Shown: piece by piece, positions 16,261-25,557 of the stretch | Numbering within the stretch: the stretch's first letter is position 1 | Layout: every line of letters begins with the position of its first letter | Origin: Natronobiforma cellulositropha | Lineage (GTDB): Archaea > Halobacteriota > Halobacteria > Halobacteriales > Natrialbaceae | Direction of reading: 5' to 3' | Length of the DNA stretch: 64,000 nucleotides | Assembly (NCBI RefSeq): GCF_025629245.1 | Contig: NZ_JANZXN010000009.1 | Location: 1 to 64,000 of the forward strand | Translations under genes and position numbers: made by a program | The notes under the pieces: generated by a model | Databases searched by the model: none | Told to the model about the DNA's origin: nothing | The model's input: the letters and a program-made list of their open reading frames with translations, nothing else

Positions 16261-16716
16261 TCAGGCGTACCGCTCGAGTTCGGGCCGGTCGAGCTCCGTG
16301 AGGACGGTGCCGGCGGTGTCGTCGAGGAAGCTCTGTCCCTCGGCGGTGATGCGTCGGCCCTCGCCGTCTGCGGTCTCGACGTAGCCTTCCTCCTCGAGCT
16401 GCTGGAGGATGGTGCGGATGAGGTTTCGCGAGCCGTTCGCGCGGCGGTCGGGGGCGACCTGGTAGCGGTTCGAGCCGTTTTTGCCGCCGCCGTACTCGGT
16501 CGCGAGACGGTCGACACCGATCGGTCCCTTCATCGAGACCTTCCGCAGGAGACTCGCTGCGCGAACCGCCCAGAAGTCCTCCTGTTCGGGTGGGAGTTCG
16601 CGGTCGACACCGCTCTTCGCGACGGCGGCCCAGTCGGGTTCGTCGAGTCGGTCCTCGAGGTCGGCAGCGAGCGCTTCGAGCAGCGCCTCCGCCGGAACGT
16701 CGTACATCGTAGCCAT
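16261..16716 (-). CDS. rps19e: 30S ribosomal protein S19e
   Basis: 151 aa from the ATG at 16716. MATMYDVPAEALLEALA, DFWAVRAASLLRKVSMKGPIG, YGGGKNGSNRYQVAPDRRANGSRNLIR and the C-terminal GRRITAEGQSFLDDTA match archaeal/eukaryotic S19e. It is a winged-helix-like small-subunit protein used in 18S/16S maturation and ribosome assembly. Divergent from thiL; the longer upstream ORF start is rejected because it lacks any S19e-like residues. Confidence 0.95.
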   Translation of the reverse strand: MATMYDVPAEALLEALAADLEDRLDEPDWAAVAKSGVDRELPPEQEDFWAVRAASLLRKVSMKGPIGVDRLATEYGGGKNGSNRYQVAPDRRANGSRNLIRTILQQLEEEGYVETADGEGRRITAEGQSFLDDTAGTVLTELDRPELERYA

Positions 16717-16819
16717 TGGGGTCTGGTTTCCTGTCGCGACATTTAAGGCCGTCGTTTGTGCCCGCTCGAGCGTACTGGCCGTCCGGTTCGTTTTTCCCGC
16801 CGCACGCCGAGCGAGGGGC

Positions 16820-17695
16820 ATGGACGAACGCGCCGCGTTGCGGTTGCTCGAGACCGAACTCGAGTCTGCGGGCGACGACGCCGCCGTCGTCGGCGACCTG
16901 GTGATCACGACGGACATGCTCCACGAGCGAACCGACTTCCCCGCGGGGACGGCCCACTACACGGCGGGCTGGCGGGCCGTCGGGGCGTCGCTCTCCGACG
17001 TGGCGGCGATGGGTGCGCAGGCGACGGCGGCCGTCGCGGTCTACGCCGCCCCCGCGTTCGACGCCGAGGACCTCCTCGCGTTCGTCCGCGGCGCGAGCGA
17101 CGTCTGTGAGACCGTCGGCGCGGCCTACGTCGGCGGCGACCTCGATGACCACACCGAGCTGACCGTCGCGACGACCGCCATCGGCCACCTCGAGACCGAC
17201 CCCGTTCTCCGGAGCGGGGCGACCCCCGGTGAGGTCGTCTGTGTCACCGGCACGCTGGGGCGGAGCGCGGCGGCGCTCGACCTGTTCGCCCGCGGTGACC
17301 TCGAGCGCGCGAACACGCTCTTCCGGTTCGAGCCACGCGTCGCGGCGGGGCGTGCGCTCGCCGCCCACGCGGGCGCGATGATGGACTCGAGCGACGGCCT
17401 GGCGCGCTCGCTCCACCAGCTTTCGGAGGCGTCGGGCTGTGGGTTCGCCATCGAGTCGGCACGGCTGCCGGTCGACGACGCCCTCCTCGAGACGGCCGAA
17501 GACGAGGCGGCGGCGCTCGAGACCGCGACCACCTTCGGTGAGGACTTCGAACTCGTCTTCACACTCCCCGAAGCGGCCGTCACCGACCTCGCGGCCGATC
17601 TCGACGTACCGATCTCGGTCGTCGGCGAGGTCCGCGAGGCGGGCGAGATCACGCTCGACGGTGAGGCGCTCGCCGACGAGGGCTACACCCACTGA
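16820..17695 (+). CDS. thiL: Thiamine-monophosphate kinase
   Basis: 291 aa from the ATG at 16820. It phosphorylates thiamine phosphate to thiamine diphosphate with ATP. GDDAAVVGDLVITTDMLHERTDF, WRAVGASLSDVAAMGAQ, AYVGGDL and MMDSSDGLARSL are the metal- and nucleotide-binding motifs of ThiL (PurM-like/AIRS fold), and TTFGEDFELVFTLP matches the C-terminal signature. An upstream extension of the frame overlaps rps19e and is not used. Confidence 0.95.
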   Translation: MDERAALRLLETELESAGDDAAVVGDLVITTDMLHERTDFPAGTAHYTAGWRAVGASLSDVAAMGAQATAAVAVYAAPAFDAEDLLAFVRGASDVCETVGAAYVGGDLDDHTELTVATTAIGHLETDPVLRSGATPGEVVCVTGTLGRSAAALDLFARGDLERANTLFRFEPRVAAGRALAAHAGAMMDSSDGLARSLHQLSEASGCGFAIESARLPVDDALLETAEDEAAALETATTFGEDFELVFTLPEAAVTDLAADLDVPISVVGEVREAGEITLDGEALADEGYTH

Positions 17696-17699
17696 ACGG

Positions 17700-18830
17700 T
17701 CAGCCGACGATGGCGATGGGCACCGGCATGAAACACAGCGCCCCGAGGACGAACGTCACGAGTCCCAGCGCGACCCGCCCGCGGCCCAGTCGGGTGTCGT
17801 CGACGGGGTTCGCCGGGCCGACCCGGACGAAAAAGAGCGCGAACGCCCCCCAGAGCAGCCAGACGAACACGGAGTGGAAGCCGTAGCCGGCGACGTAGTA
17901 GAGGTAGCCCGCGAGTGCGAATAGCACGCCCGGGACGACGCTCGCGATGGTCTCCTGGTACTCGCGGGTCATCGCCCGGAGGATGTGGCCGCCGTCGAGC
18001 TGGCCCACCGGGATCAGGTTGAGGAAGGTGACGAACATACCGACCCAGCCGCCGATGACGACCGGGTTGACGACCGTGGCCGGATCGTCGCGGTAGAGCG
18101 GCTGGTCGAACGCCCAGGCGAGAAACTCGAGCAGCGGCGGATAGCCCAGGCTGATCGTGATCGCGTCCGGGTCGGCGACGAGTTCTGTGGGCGCGGTCAC
18201 CGGCTCTAAGTGCAGGCCGACGACCGTGACGATGACGGTCGCGACGAGCCCCGCCAGCGGCCCGGCGACGCCGATGTCGAACAGCGCCTTCCGGTCGGGC
18301 ATCCGGCTCTTGATGCTGATGACGGCTCCCATCGTGCCGATCAGCGTCGGCACCGGCAGGAAGTACGGCAGCGAGGCGTCGACGCCGTGGTAGCGACTCA
18401 TCACGTAGTGGCCCATCTCGTGGATGCCGAGGACGGTCAAGATTGCGACGGTGAACGGCCAGGCGGTTGCCACCGCCCCGAGCGGGTCGCCGAAGGGATC
18501 GACGTAGTACCAGCTCGCCCCGGCGAACAGCGTCGAGAGGATGGTCGCGACGAACAGCAGCAGGTTCGTCCACGGAATTCCGTCGATCCCCTCGCTCACC
18601 GGCTCGGCGACGATGACGTACTCGCCGTGGCGCACTGTCAGGCGGGGTTCGTAGCCCTCCTCGCGGAAGAGCCGCCAGAGCCGGTCCATCATCGGCTCCG
18701 GCGCTGCCCTCGGCGTCCCGTAGTAGACGAGCGTCTCCCCCTCGAGCGCCGTCTCGTAGACGTCGAACAGCGGCGTGATCGCCTCGAGCGGGGGCCCGTC
18801 GCCGGGCGCGCCCACCTCGTCTCGCTGCAT
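17700..18830 (-). CDS. M50 site-2-type membrane metalloprotease
   Basis: 376 aa. A soluble N-terminal ~80 residues precede several membrane segments. The zinc motif HEMGH is at 137-141 inside a hydrophobic helix (ILTVLGIHEMGHYV), and the second M50 motif NLIPVGQLDGGH supplies the third ligand. This is the intramembrane protease class that cleaves membrane-anchored regulators. Closest relatives are archaeal/plant EGY-like S2P proteins with the same long N-terminus. There is no PDZ domain, unlike the second M50 protease at 22982. Convergent with thiL. Confidence 0.92.
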   Translation of the reverse strand: MQRDEVGAPGDGPPLEAITPLFDVYETALEGETLVYYGTPRAAPEPMMDRLWRLFREEGYEPRLTVRHGEYVIVAEPVSEGIDGIPWTNLLLFVATILSTLFAGASWYYVDPFGDPLGAVATAWPFTVAILTVLGIHEMGHYVMSRYHGVDASLPYFLPVPTLIGTMGAVISIKSRMPDRKALFDIGVAGPLAGLVATVIVTVVGLHLEPVTAPTELVADPDAITISLGYPPLLEFLAWAFDQPLYRDDPATVVNPVVIGGWVGMFVTFLNLIPVGQLDGGHILRAMTREYQETIASVVPGVLFALAGYLYYVAGYGFHSVFVWLLWGAFALFFVRVGPANPVDDTRLGRGRVALGLVTFVLGALCFMPVPIAIVG

Positions 18831-18977
18831 CTACCTCGAGTTGGGAAGCCCGCCGTATAAATCGACTGCGTCGCTCGAGTGGGTGAGAATCAGGAGACGA
18901 AGCGGGGAATCCGGCCGGGCGGTCCCGGTGCATGGCGGATGCGGACGGCCGTGGCCGGCTGTGCGGGGAGGACCAGT

Positions 18978-19217
18978 TCAGGCAGGGGCGACGCGCCAGG
19001 TCGTCGCGCTCGTGTACGACCACTTCTCGATCTCGAGACCGGTGTCTGCGTCCGCGAGTTTGACCATGAGCGCGCCGATCTCTTTCGGCGAGAGACCGAC
19101 GTCGTCGGCGATAAACTTGCCCTTGAAGTAGAGTTCGCCGTCGGTCGCCTTCTCTCGCAGATAGCGCTTGAGGCGGCGTTCCTTGCTTTCCGTGGAGGGG
19201 GAGGCTGTCGTGCTCAT
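18978..19217 (-). CDS. Small haloarchaeal DNA-binding-like protein (DUF7123 type)
   Basis: 79 aa from the ATG at 19217. KERRLKRYLREKA, ELYFKGKFIADDVGLSPKEIGALMVKLAD and TWRVAPA form a compact fold that looks like a winged helix, with the 'SPKEIGALMVKL' segment as the recognition helix. The family is common in haloarchaea and, as I recall, carries a DUF7123 label; its function is unknown. The ATG is chosen over the GTG two codons upstream because a TATA box at 19246-19253 suggests a near-leaderless mRNA. Confidence 0.75.
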   Translation of the reverse strand: MSTTASPSTESKERRLKRYLREKATDGELYFKGKFIADDVGLSPKEIGALMVKLADADTGLEIEKWSYTSATTWRVAPA

Positions 19218-19245
19218 CGACACTCCTCCCTACCCACCGGGATAT

Positions 19246-19253
19246 GTTATAAA
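19246..19253 (-). promoter_or_regulatory. TATA box of the DUF7123-type gene
   Basis: Read on the minus strand this is TTTATAAC, an excellent archaeal TATA element. It is centred about 32 bp upstream of the ATG at 19217, placing transcription start within a few bases of the start codon. Confidence 0.65.
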
Positions 19254-19474
19254 GGCAGGTTGGTTTGGCGATTTTCGATTGTGTTCAGCGTTCGAGGGGG
19301 TAATCGCCGTTTTATGTGGTTTCACTGAACTCTTCGAAACCGTCTGAGATCGCTCGAGACGTTTTAAAACCCGATCTGATCTATTATCTCTGCCAGGCGA
19401 TTCACGTCAGGTTCGGTGGGGAAACACCGCCAAACATCCTATGTAGCAATAATTAATGCACTGAATAAAATAAC

Positions 19475-20311
19475 TCAGGGGCGGTCGTGGACCCAGAACT
19501 CGTCGTCGATCGTGACTTCTTTCTTGAAGATGGGGACCTCCGCTTTCAGCCGGTTGATGCCGTCTTCGACCGTCCGGAACGCCTCTGCGCGGTGGCCGGC
19601 GAGGACGACCACGAACACGATGTCCTCGCCGTCGCGAACCACGCCCGTCCGGTGGTGGAGTTCGACGGCGTAGACGCCGTCTCTCGCCTCGAGTGCCTCG
19701 CGTAAGGCCGCGAGTTTCTCGTCGGCGACCCCGTCGTACTTCTCGAACTCGAGGTACTCCGTCGGCGTGTCGTCGTCGCTGTCTCTCGCGCGTACCCGGC
19801 CGGTGAACGTCGCGATCGCGCCCGCGCGGTCGGCATCGTCGGCGCGCTTGACCCGTTCGACGAGCGTCTCGAGTGTCACGTGGGGTTCGTGTTCGTCGAC
19901 GCGGTCGACGAGCGACTCGAGGTCGAGGTCTGCGGGTGTCTCGACCGTCGCCACGACGTCCGTCCCCTCGGGTACGTCTGCACCGACGGTGACGGTCGGA
20001 TACTGACCCGTCCGGTGGCCGACGACGACCGCGTACGCACAGTCGTCACGCGCGAGCGCGTCGACGGCGTCCTCGATCGAGAACCCGGTTCCACAGGCGA
20101 CCCAGTCGCCGTCGGCGCCGAGGTCGTAGGTGACGTCCCCGCCGGGAGTGAGCCCCGGATCACGCACCACCGAGGTTCCGTCGGCGATCGTCGCGTCGTA
20201 GCGGACGACGCCGACGCGTCCACGCTCTGCGAACGCGTCGACGAGTCGGTCGACGACGCGCTCGACGGTCTCGCCACCGCCGCCACAGTCGAGCACTCCG
20301 AGTACTTGCAT
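19475..20311 (-). CDS. moaE: Molybdopterin synthase large-subunit (MoaE) fused to an N-terminal MobB-like domain
   Basis: 278 aa from the ATG at 20311. The C-terminal ~130 residues are MoaE: AGAIATFTGRVR, YLEFEKYDGVADEKL, VYAVELHHRTGVV, VVVLAGHRAEAFRTVEDGINRLKAEVPIFKKE with the catalytic Lys region. It transfers sulfur to precursor Z with MoaD. The N-terminal ~140 residues (MQVLGVLDCGGGGETVERVVDRLVDAF, YAVVVGH) resemble a degenerate MobB-type domain without a clear Walker A loop. This fused layout is seen in haloarchaea. No moaD is adjacent. Confidence 0.88.
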   Translation of the reverse strand: MQVLGVLDCGGGGETVERVVDRLVDAFAERGRVGVVRYDATIADGTSVVRDPGLTPGGDVTYDLGADGDWVACGTGFSIEDAVDALARDDCAYAVVVGHRTGQYPTVTVGADVPEGTDVVATVETPADLDLESLVDRVDEHEPHVTLETLVERVKRADDADRAGAIATFTGRVRARDSDDDTPTEYLEFEKYDGVADEKLAALREALEARDGVYAVELHHRTGVVRDGEDIVFVVVLAGHRAEAFRTVEDGINRLKAEVPIFKKEVTIDDEFWVHDRP

Positions 20312-20452
20312 ATCCCAGAGGTGGCTCTCTCGCACTTTGTAGCTATCGCCGAGGTGAATCTCAGGCGCGAACGGGCGGGCGTGTCACTCGAGACCACCCG
20401 GAACCGGTAGTTGGCAACCCTTAAGGCCGAATCCCGGTTACTCGGCGATAGT

Positions 20453-21184
20453 ATGAATGTGGTCGTCTCTATCGGCGGGAGCGTGCTCGTTCCCGAACCC
20501 GGCGCAGACCGGGTCGCCGCACACGCTCGCGTCGTCGAACAACTCCTCGAGGACGGGTGTCGCGTCGGCGCGGTCGTCGGCGGCGGCGGCGTCGCCCGCG
20601 AGTACATCGGTGCCGCCCGAACACTGGGTGCCAACGAGATCGAACTCGACCAGCTCGGCATCGACGTCACCCGGCTCAACGCCCGCCTGCTCATCGCCGC
20701 GCTCGAGGAGGAGACGGTCACCGCCCCCGCACGCGACTACGAGGAGGCCGGTGACGCCTTCCGAACCGGGAACGTCTGCGTGATGGGCGGCGTCGCCCCC
20801 GCTCAGACGACCGACGCCGTCGGCGCGGCGCTCGCGGAGTACGTCGACGCCGACCTGCTCGTCTACGCGACGAGCGTCCCCGGCGTCTACAGCGCCGACC
20901 CCAACGAGGTCGACGACGCCACGAAGTACGACCACCTCACCGCCGCCGAACTCGTCGAGGTCATCGCCGGTCTCGAGATGACCGCCGGTGCCTCCTCGCC
21001 CGTCGACTTACTCGCCGCGAAGATCATCCAGCGCTCGGGGATGCGCACCATCGTCTTAGACGGCACCGACCCCGAACGGATCGCGCGGGCCGTCCGTACC
21101 GGTGAGCACGACGGCACCGACGTCGTCCCCGAGGGCTCGGGCGACGAACCGACCGCCTGGACGCGAGACGACCATGACGAGTGA
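20453..21184 (+). CDS. pyrH: UMP kinase, archaeal type
   Basis: 243 aa from the ATG at 20453. An amino-acid-kinase fold: VVSIGGSVLVP, VVGGGGVAREYIGAAR, ELDQLGIDVTRLNARLL, YATSVPGVYSADPNEVDDATKYDHLTAAELVEV and SSPVDLLAAKIIQRSGM fit archaeal PyrH, which converts UMP to UDP. The last 11 bp overlap the start of lysS, so the two genes are translationally coupled. Confidence 0.93.
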   Translation: MNVVVSIGGSVLVPEPGADRVAAHARVVEQLLEDGCRVGAVVGGGGVAREYIGAARTLGANEIELDQLGIDVTRLNARLLIAALEEETVTAPARDYEEAGDAFRTGNVCVMGGVAPAQTTDAVGAALAEYVDADLLVYATSVPGVYSADPNEVDDATKYDHLTAAELVEVIAGLEMTAGASSPVDLLAAKIIQRSGMRTIVLDGTDPERIARAVRTGEHDGTDVVPEGSGDEPTAWTRDDHDE

Positions 21185-22826
21185 ACACGACTCGCCGTTC
21201 GAGACCGAGACGGACGCCCACCACGTCTTCTGGGCCGACGAGGTCGCAGACCGCGTCGAGGCGCGCGACCCCGAGGAGCCGATCGTCGTCAAAGGCGGGA
21301 TCTCCCCATCCGGTGTTCCGCACCTCGGCAACGTCAACGAGATTCTGCGCGGCTACTTCGTCGCCGAGGTGTTACGCGAGCGCGGCCACACCGTCCGCCA
21401 GGTGTTCACCGCCGACGACCGCGACCCGCTCCGGAAGCTGCCGCGGACGCTCTGTGATCTCGAGGGCCGTCTCGTCGACTTAGGCGAGGTCAACGCGGGC
21501 GCGCTCGGGCGCAACCTCGGTGCGCCCTACACGGCGATTCCCGACCCATTCGGCTGCTGTGACTCCTACGGGGCGCACTTCTCGGCCATTATCCAGGACA
21601 GTGCCGACGCCGTCGACGTCCCCATCGAGCTGGTCTCGACCAGCGACCTCTACGAGCGCGGCGAGATGGATGACGTCGTCCGCTACCTCCTCGAACACCG
21701 CGAGCGCGCCCGCGAGGTGCTCGCCGACTACCAGGCCAGCGTCGAGGCCGACGAGGCGTACGTCCCGTTCACGCCCATCTGTGCCGACTGCGGAAAGCTG
21801 ACCGGCACCGTCACCGACGTCGACCTCGAGGCGGGCACCGTCGCCTACCGGTGTACCGACCTCGAGGCGGGCGAGCGGACCATCGAGGGCTGTGGCTACG
21901 AGGGAACCGCGACCCTCCGCGAGGGGAAACTCCCCTGGCGCTTCGAGTGGCCCGCCCAGTGGCAACTGCTCGGCGTCGACGTCGAACCCTTCGGGAAGGA
22001 CCACGCCGAGGGCTCCTGGCCCAGCGGCGAGGACATCGCCCGGAACGTCCTCGGGATCGAGCCGCCCGTTCCGATGGTCTACGAGTGGTTCACTCTCGAT
22101 GGGGAGCCGTTCTCCTCCTCAGAAGGGAACGTCGTCCTCGTCTCGGACGTGCTCGAACTGCTCGAGCCCGAGGTGTTGCGGTACTTCTTCGCGAAGGACC
22201 CCCGGAAGGCACGGGACTTCAGCATCGAGCGCCTCGACTTACTCGTCGACGAGTTCGACCGCTTCGAGGCGATCTACTTCGGCGAGGTCGAGGCGAGCGA
22301 CGACGAGGTCGCCTTCGCCGAGCGCGTCTACCCGCTGGTCGTCACCGAGACTCGCGAGGAACGGATCCGCCTCCCCTACACCTTCGCCGCCGTCCTCGGG
22401 ATGAGCGACGACCCCGCCGTCCGCGAGGAGATCGCCCGCAAAGAGGGCCACATCCCCGAGGACGCCCCCGAGTGGGCCGTCGAGGCCGCCCTCGAGCGGG
22501 TCGAACGCGCACGCACCTGGGCGCGCCGGACGGAGAACGAGTTCAACTACGAACTCGAGCGGGCAGCGATTCCCGCCCACGACTTCGACGAGGCGACCGA
22601 GACCGCCCTCGACGACCTCGCGAACTTCGTCGCCGAGGGCCACGGTCCCGAGGAGATACAGGGTGAGATCTACGAGAGCGCCCGCCGTCACGACGTCGAC
22701 GTGGGTGGTTTCTTCGCCGCCGGCTACCGCCTCTTCTTCGACGACGAGCGCGGGCCGAAACTCGGCCCGTTCCTCGCCCGTCTCGACCGCGAGTTCGTCG
22801 TCTCGAGGCTCAGACGCGAGGCGTAG
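21174..22826 (+). CDS. lysS: Class I lysyl-tRNA synthetase
   Basis: 550 aa from the ATG at 21174, which sits inside the end of pyrH. It charges tRNA-Lys. The class I signature appears as SPSGVPHLGN (HIGH equivalent) and SSSEGN (KMSKS equivalent). Zinc-type cysteines are in PICADCGKLTG and the following CTDLEAGERTIEGCGY. Archaea of this group typically use class I rather than class II LysRS. Confidence 0.96.
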   Translation: MTSEHDSPFETETDAHHVFWADEVADRVEARDPEEPIVVKGGISPSGVPHLGNVNEILRGYFVAEVLRERGHTVRQVFTADDRDPLRKLPRTLCDLEGRLVDLGEVNAGALGRNLGAPYTAIPDPFGCCDSYGAHFSAIIQDSADAVDVPIELVSTSDLYERGEMDDVVRYLLEHRERAREVLADYQASVEADEAYVPFTPICADCGKLTGTVTDVDLEAGTVAYRCTDLEAGERTIEGCGYEGTATLREGKLPWRFEWPAQWQLLGVDVEPFGKDHAEGSWPSGEDIARNVLGIEPPVPMVYEWFTLDGEPFSSSEGNVVLVSDVLELLEPEVLRYFFAKDPRKARDFSIERLDLLVDEFDRFEAIYFGEVEASDDEVAFAERVYPLVVTETREERIRLPYTFAAVLGMSDDPAVREEIARKEGHIPEDAPEWAVEAALERVERARTWARRTENEFNYELERAAIPAHDFDEATETALDDLANFVAEGHGPEEIQGEIYESARRHDVDVGGFFAAGYRLFFDDERGPKLGPFLARLDREFVVSRLRREA

Positions 22827-22981
22827 CGCCTCACAAGCTCACGGCCGCTCGTTTGCGTCCCGCCGCTCGTCTCTTCGTACTCCCTCTCGAGACCGTCTCG
22901 AGAGGCGGTCAGTCACCGACGGCGGGCGGTTCGAGACCCGCGAACCAAAGCCCTTTGACGCTCCCCGACCCAGTTCGGGTA

Positions 22982-24844
22982 ATGGCCGTCGCGGTATCTT
23001 CCCTCCACACCCTCTCCCCGTCACCGCTCACACTGAGCCCCATCACGGACAATCTCGGCCTGTGGGTGCTCGTCGGCATCGCCTGTTACTGGCTCGCGGT
23101 GATTCAGCTTCGCCGACTCGACGTGCTCCCGAGCTACGTCGGCGCGCAGGGACCGCTGCTGACGATCCACACCAAGCGCGGCCGCGAGTTCTTAGAGCGT
23201 CTCTCCGGCCCGAAACGCTTCTGGCGTGCGTGTGCCAACCTCGGCGTCGGCGTCGCCATCGCGGTGATGGTCGGCGCGTTCGTCATGTTCGTCACCATCG
23301 TCTTCGCCGTCCTCCAGGCCCCACAGCCGACGGCGATCAACCAGCCGCGGAACGTGATCGCCATCCCCGGCGTCAACGACTTCCTGCCGCTGTCTGTCGC
23401 CCCGGAGATCGTCGCCGGACTCGTCGTCGCCCTCGTCGTCCACGAGGGCGCGCACGGCCTGCTCTGTCGCGTCGAGGACATCGAGATCGAGTCGATGGGT
23501 CTCGTCTTGCTCGCCATCTTGCCGATCGGTGCGTTCGTCGAACCCGACCAGCGCTCGAGCAAGGAGGCCGACCGCGGCGCGCTCACCCGGATGTTCGCCG
23601 CGGGCGTCACCGCGAACTTCGCGGTCACGGTCGTCGCCTTCGCCCTCCTGTTCGGTCCCGTCGCCGGCGCTATCGCCGTCGCCCCCGGCGCGAGCGTCGG
23701 CGGTGTCGTCCCCCACTCGCCCGCGGCCGACGCCGGTCTCGAGCCGAACGACCGGATCACCGCGATCGACGGCGTCGCCATCGAGACCAACGACGACCTC
23801 GAGCGTGCGCTCGCGGACGTCCCCGCCGACGCCGACGCCGTCGAGATCGAACGCAACGACGGCGAGACGCTCACGGTCGAGCTGGCGCTGACGGTGACTG
23901 GCTCGCTCGAGGAGGGACCCGCCGTGCTCGATCTCGGCGATCGGATCGTCGCCGTCGACGGCGACCCGGTCACGACCCAGCGGGCGTTTCTCGACGCCGT
24001 CTCGGGGACCGAAACCGTCGAACTGACCGTCGAGAGCGGCGAGACCGGCGAGCGCGAGGTCCGCGAGATTCCGACCGGTGCGGCGGTCGCCGTCGCCCCC
24101 GACGGCCCGCTCGCAGCCGCCGGCGCACCGACCGACCGGCCGTTGATCGTCACCGGGTTCGACGGCGCGTCGGTCTCCTCGAGCGACGATCTGACGGCGC
24201 TGTTCGCCGAGACCGACGCCGGACAGGTGGTGACGGTCTCGGGCTACGTCGGCGACGAGCGCGTCAGCTACGAGGTCACGCTGGGTGAGGTGAGTCCGAA
24301 CACCGGCGGCGGCACCGTCGGCGTGTTCACCAGCCAGGGTGTCTCCGGCATCGCCGTCGACGACGTCGGCGTCCAGCTCTACCCCGCCGAGGCCTACCTC
24401 TCGGCGATCGGTGGCGACGCCGACGACGACACCTTCGGCGCGTTCGCCGACTCGTTCCTCGGGAAGATCGGGATCGCGCTCTTCTTGCCGATCGTCTCCA
24501 TCCTCGAGATCCTGCCGTACAACTTCGCGGGCTTCACCGGCGGCGTCGAGAACTTCTACCAAGTGACGGGCCCGCTCGCACTGCTCGGAACGACGGGTGT
24601 GTTCTTCCTCGCGAACCTCCTGTTCTGGACCGGCTGGATCAACGTCCAGGTCGCCTTCTTCAACTGCATCCCGGCCTTTCCGCTCGACGGCGGCCACATC
24701 CTCCGGACCTCGACCGAGGCGGTCGTCTCGCGCCTGCCGATCGAAGCCACGCGCGGGATGGTTCGGATCGTCACGACGAGCGTCGGCCTGCTGATGCTCG
24801 CGAGCCTCTTGCTCGCGCTGTTCGGCCCGCGGCTGCTCGCCTGA
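22982..24844 (+). CDS. M50 site-2 protease with PDZ domains (RseP-like)
   Basis: 620 aa from the ATG at 22982. N-terminal membrane helices carry HEGAH (154-158) in LVVHEGAHGLL. Two PDZ-like segments follow at about 230-420 (HSPAADAGLEPNDRITAIDG, LDLGDRIVAVDGDPV). The C-terminal membrane part holds NCIPAFPLDGGHILR with the third zinc ligand. It is predicted to cleave membrane-spanning substrates within the bilayer, with the PDZ domains gating access. Residues 415-500 are an additional soluble segment. Complete and in frame. Confidence 0.93.
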   Translation: MAVAVSSLHTLSPSPLTLSPITDNLGLWVLVGIACYWLAVIQLRRLDVLPSYVGAQGPLLTIHTKRGREFLERLSGPKRFWRACANLGVGVAIAVMVGAFVMFVTIVFAVLQAPQPTAINQPRNVIAIPGVNDFLPLSVAPEIVAGLVVALVVHEGAHGLLCRVEDIEIESMGLVLLAILPIGAFVEPDQRSSKEADRGALTRMFAAGVTANFAVTVVAFALLFGPVAGAIAVAPGASVGGVVPHSPAADAGLEPNDRITAIDGVAIETNDDLERALADVPADADAVEIERNDGETLTVELALTVTGSLEEGPAVLDLGDRIVAVDGDPVTTQRAFLDAVSGTETVELTVESGETGEREVREIPTGAAVAVAPDGPLAAAGAPTDRPLIVTGFDGASVSSSDDLTALFAETDAGQVVTVSGYVGDERVSYEVTLGEVSPNTGGGTVGVFTSQGVSGIAVDDVGVQLYPAEAYLSAIGGDADDDTFGAFADSFLGKIGIALFLPIVSILEILPYNFAGFTGGVENFYQVTGPLALLGTTGVFFLANLLFWTGWINVQVAFFNCIPAFPLDGGHILRTSTEAVVSRLPIEATRGMVRIVTTSVGLLMLASLLLALFGPRLLA

Positions 24845-24885
24845 TCGTTCACCTGCCTGCTACCGGCTCGTCCGCCCTGCCCGGC

Positions 24886-25407
24886 TCACTCGTCGTCGAT
24901 GCCGTGGCGCTCGTAGAACTCCTCGAGCGAGTCGGGGATACGCTCGAACTCGCCGTCGAAGTACCACTCGTGGTGGCGGACGACCAGTTCGGCGATCCAG
25001 GCGCTGAAGGGCTCGTCGAAGCGCCACTTCCCTTCGACGGCGGGAATCTCGAAGCGCTCGTCGGTCGCGAACGCGGCGTAGACGTGGAAGAAGCCGAGGA
25101 TGACGTCGGCGAACTCTTTGGCCTTGTCGGCGCTCCGCTCGCGGCGGTCGTCGAGTTCCTCGTAGCCAGCCTCGGTGAGTTCGAAGTACTTCCGGTCGGG
25201 TTCGTCCTCGCGCTCGACGCGCTCGGTCCAGCCTTTCTCCTCGAACTTGTACAGAATCGGATAGACGGAGCCGTAGGAGGGCTCCCAGTGTCCACCGCTG
25301 ATCTCACGGATCTCTTTGAGGATCTCGTAGCCGTACCGCGGTTTCTCCTCGAGTAACTCGAGGACGAGGTAGGCGATTAATCCCTTCGGCGGCCCACTTT
25401 TCCGCAT
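24886..25407 (-). CDS. PadR-family transcriptional regulator
   Basis: 173 aa. The winged-helix domain begins at once: GLIAYLVLELLEEKPRYGYEI, then SYGSVYPILYKFEEKGW and RKYFELTEAGYEELDDR, which are PadR wHTH and wing signatures. The C-terminal helical part (KEFADVILGFFHVYAAF...) is the dimerisation segment. It is divergent from the ChdC/PitA gene, so it may regulate that gene and itself. Confidence 0.9.
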   Translation of the reverse strand: MRKSGPPKGLIAYLVLELLEEKPRYGYEILKEIREISGGHWEPSYGSVYPILYKFEEKGWTERVEREDEPDRKYFELTEAGYEELDDRRERSADKAKEFADVILGFFHVYAAFATDERFEIPAVEGKWRFDEPFSAWIAELVVRHHEWYFDGEFERIPDSLEEFYERHGIDDE

Positions 25408-25432
25408 GTGTGCGATGATTTAAACGGGGAAA

Positions 25433-25447
25433 CGTAAAGGGTTTCGG
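25433..25447 (-). promoter_or_regulatory. BRE/TATA of the PadR gene
   Basis: On the minus strand this reads CCGAAACCCTTTACG, a good BRE (CGAAAC) followed by a TATA-like CCTTTACG. The centre lies ~30 bp before the ATG at 25407, consistent with a leaderless transcript. The AT-rich TTTAAA nearer the start (about 25419-25424) is too close to serve as TATA and could be a regulator site. Confidence 0.5.
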
Positions 25448-25557
25448 TCGCCAGCAACCCCCAGGGAGAACACCCGTTCTGGGTGGCGAAACGCCGCCGT
25501 GTGTCGCCGTCGGCCGAAACCCGTTCTTTCTTACGCTCGCTTCGCTAACGCGCGGAC

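Noticed and set aside
22663-24288. 541-aa Arg-rich open frame overlapping lysS and the PDZ-protease gene
   Set aside because: Out-of-frame shadow with extreme Arg content; the M50/PDZ reading carries all motifs.
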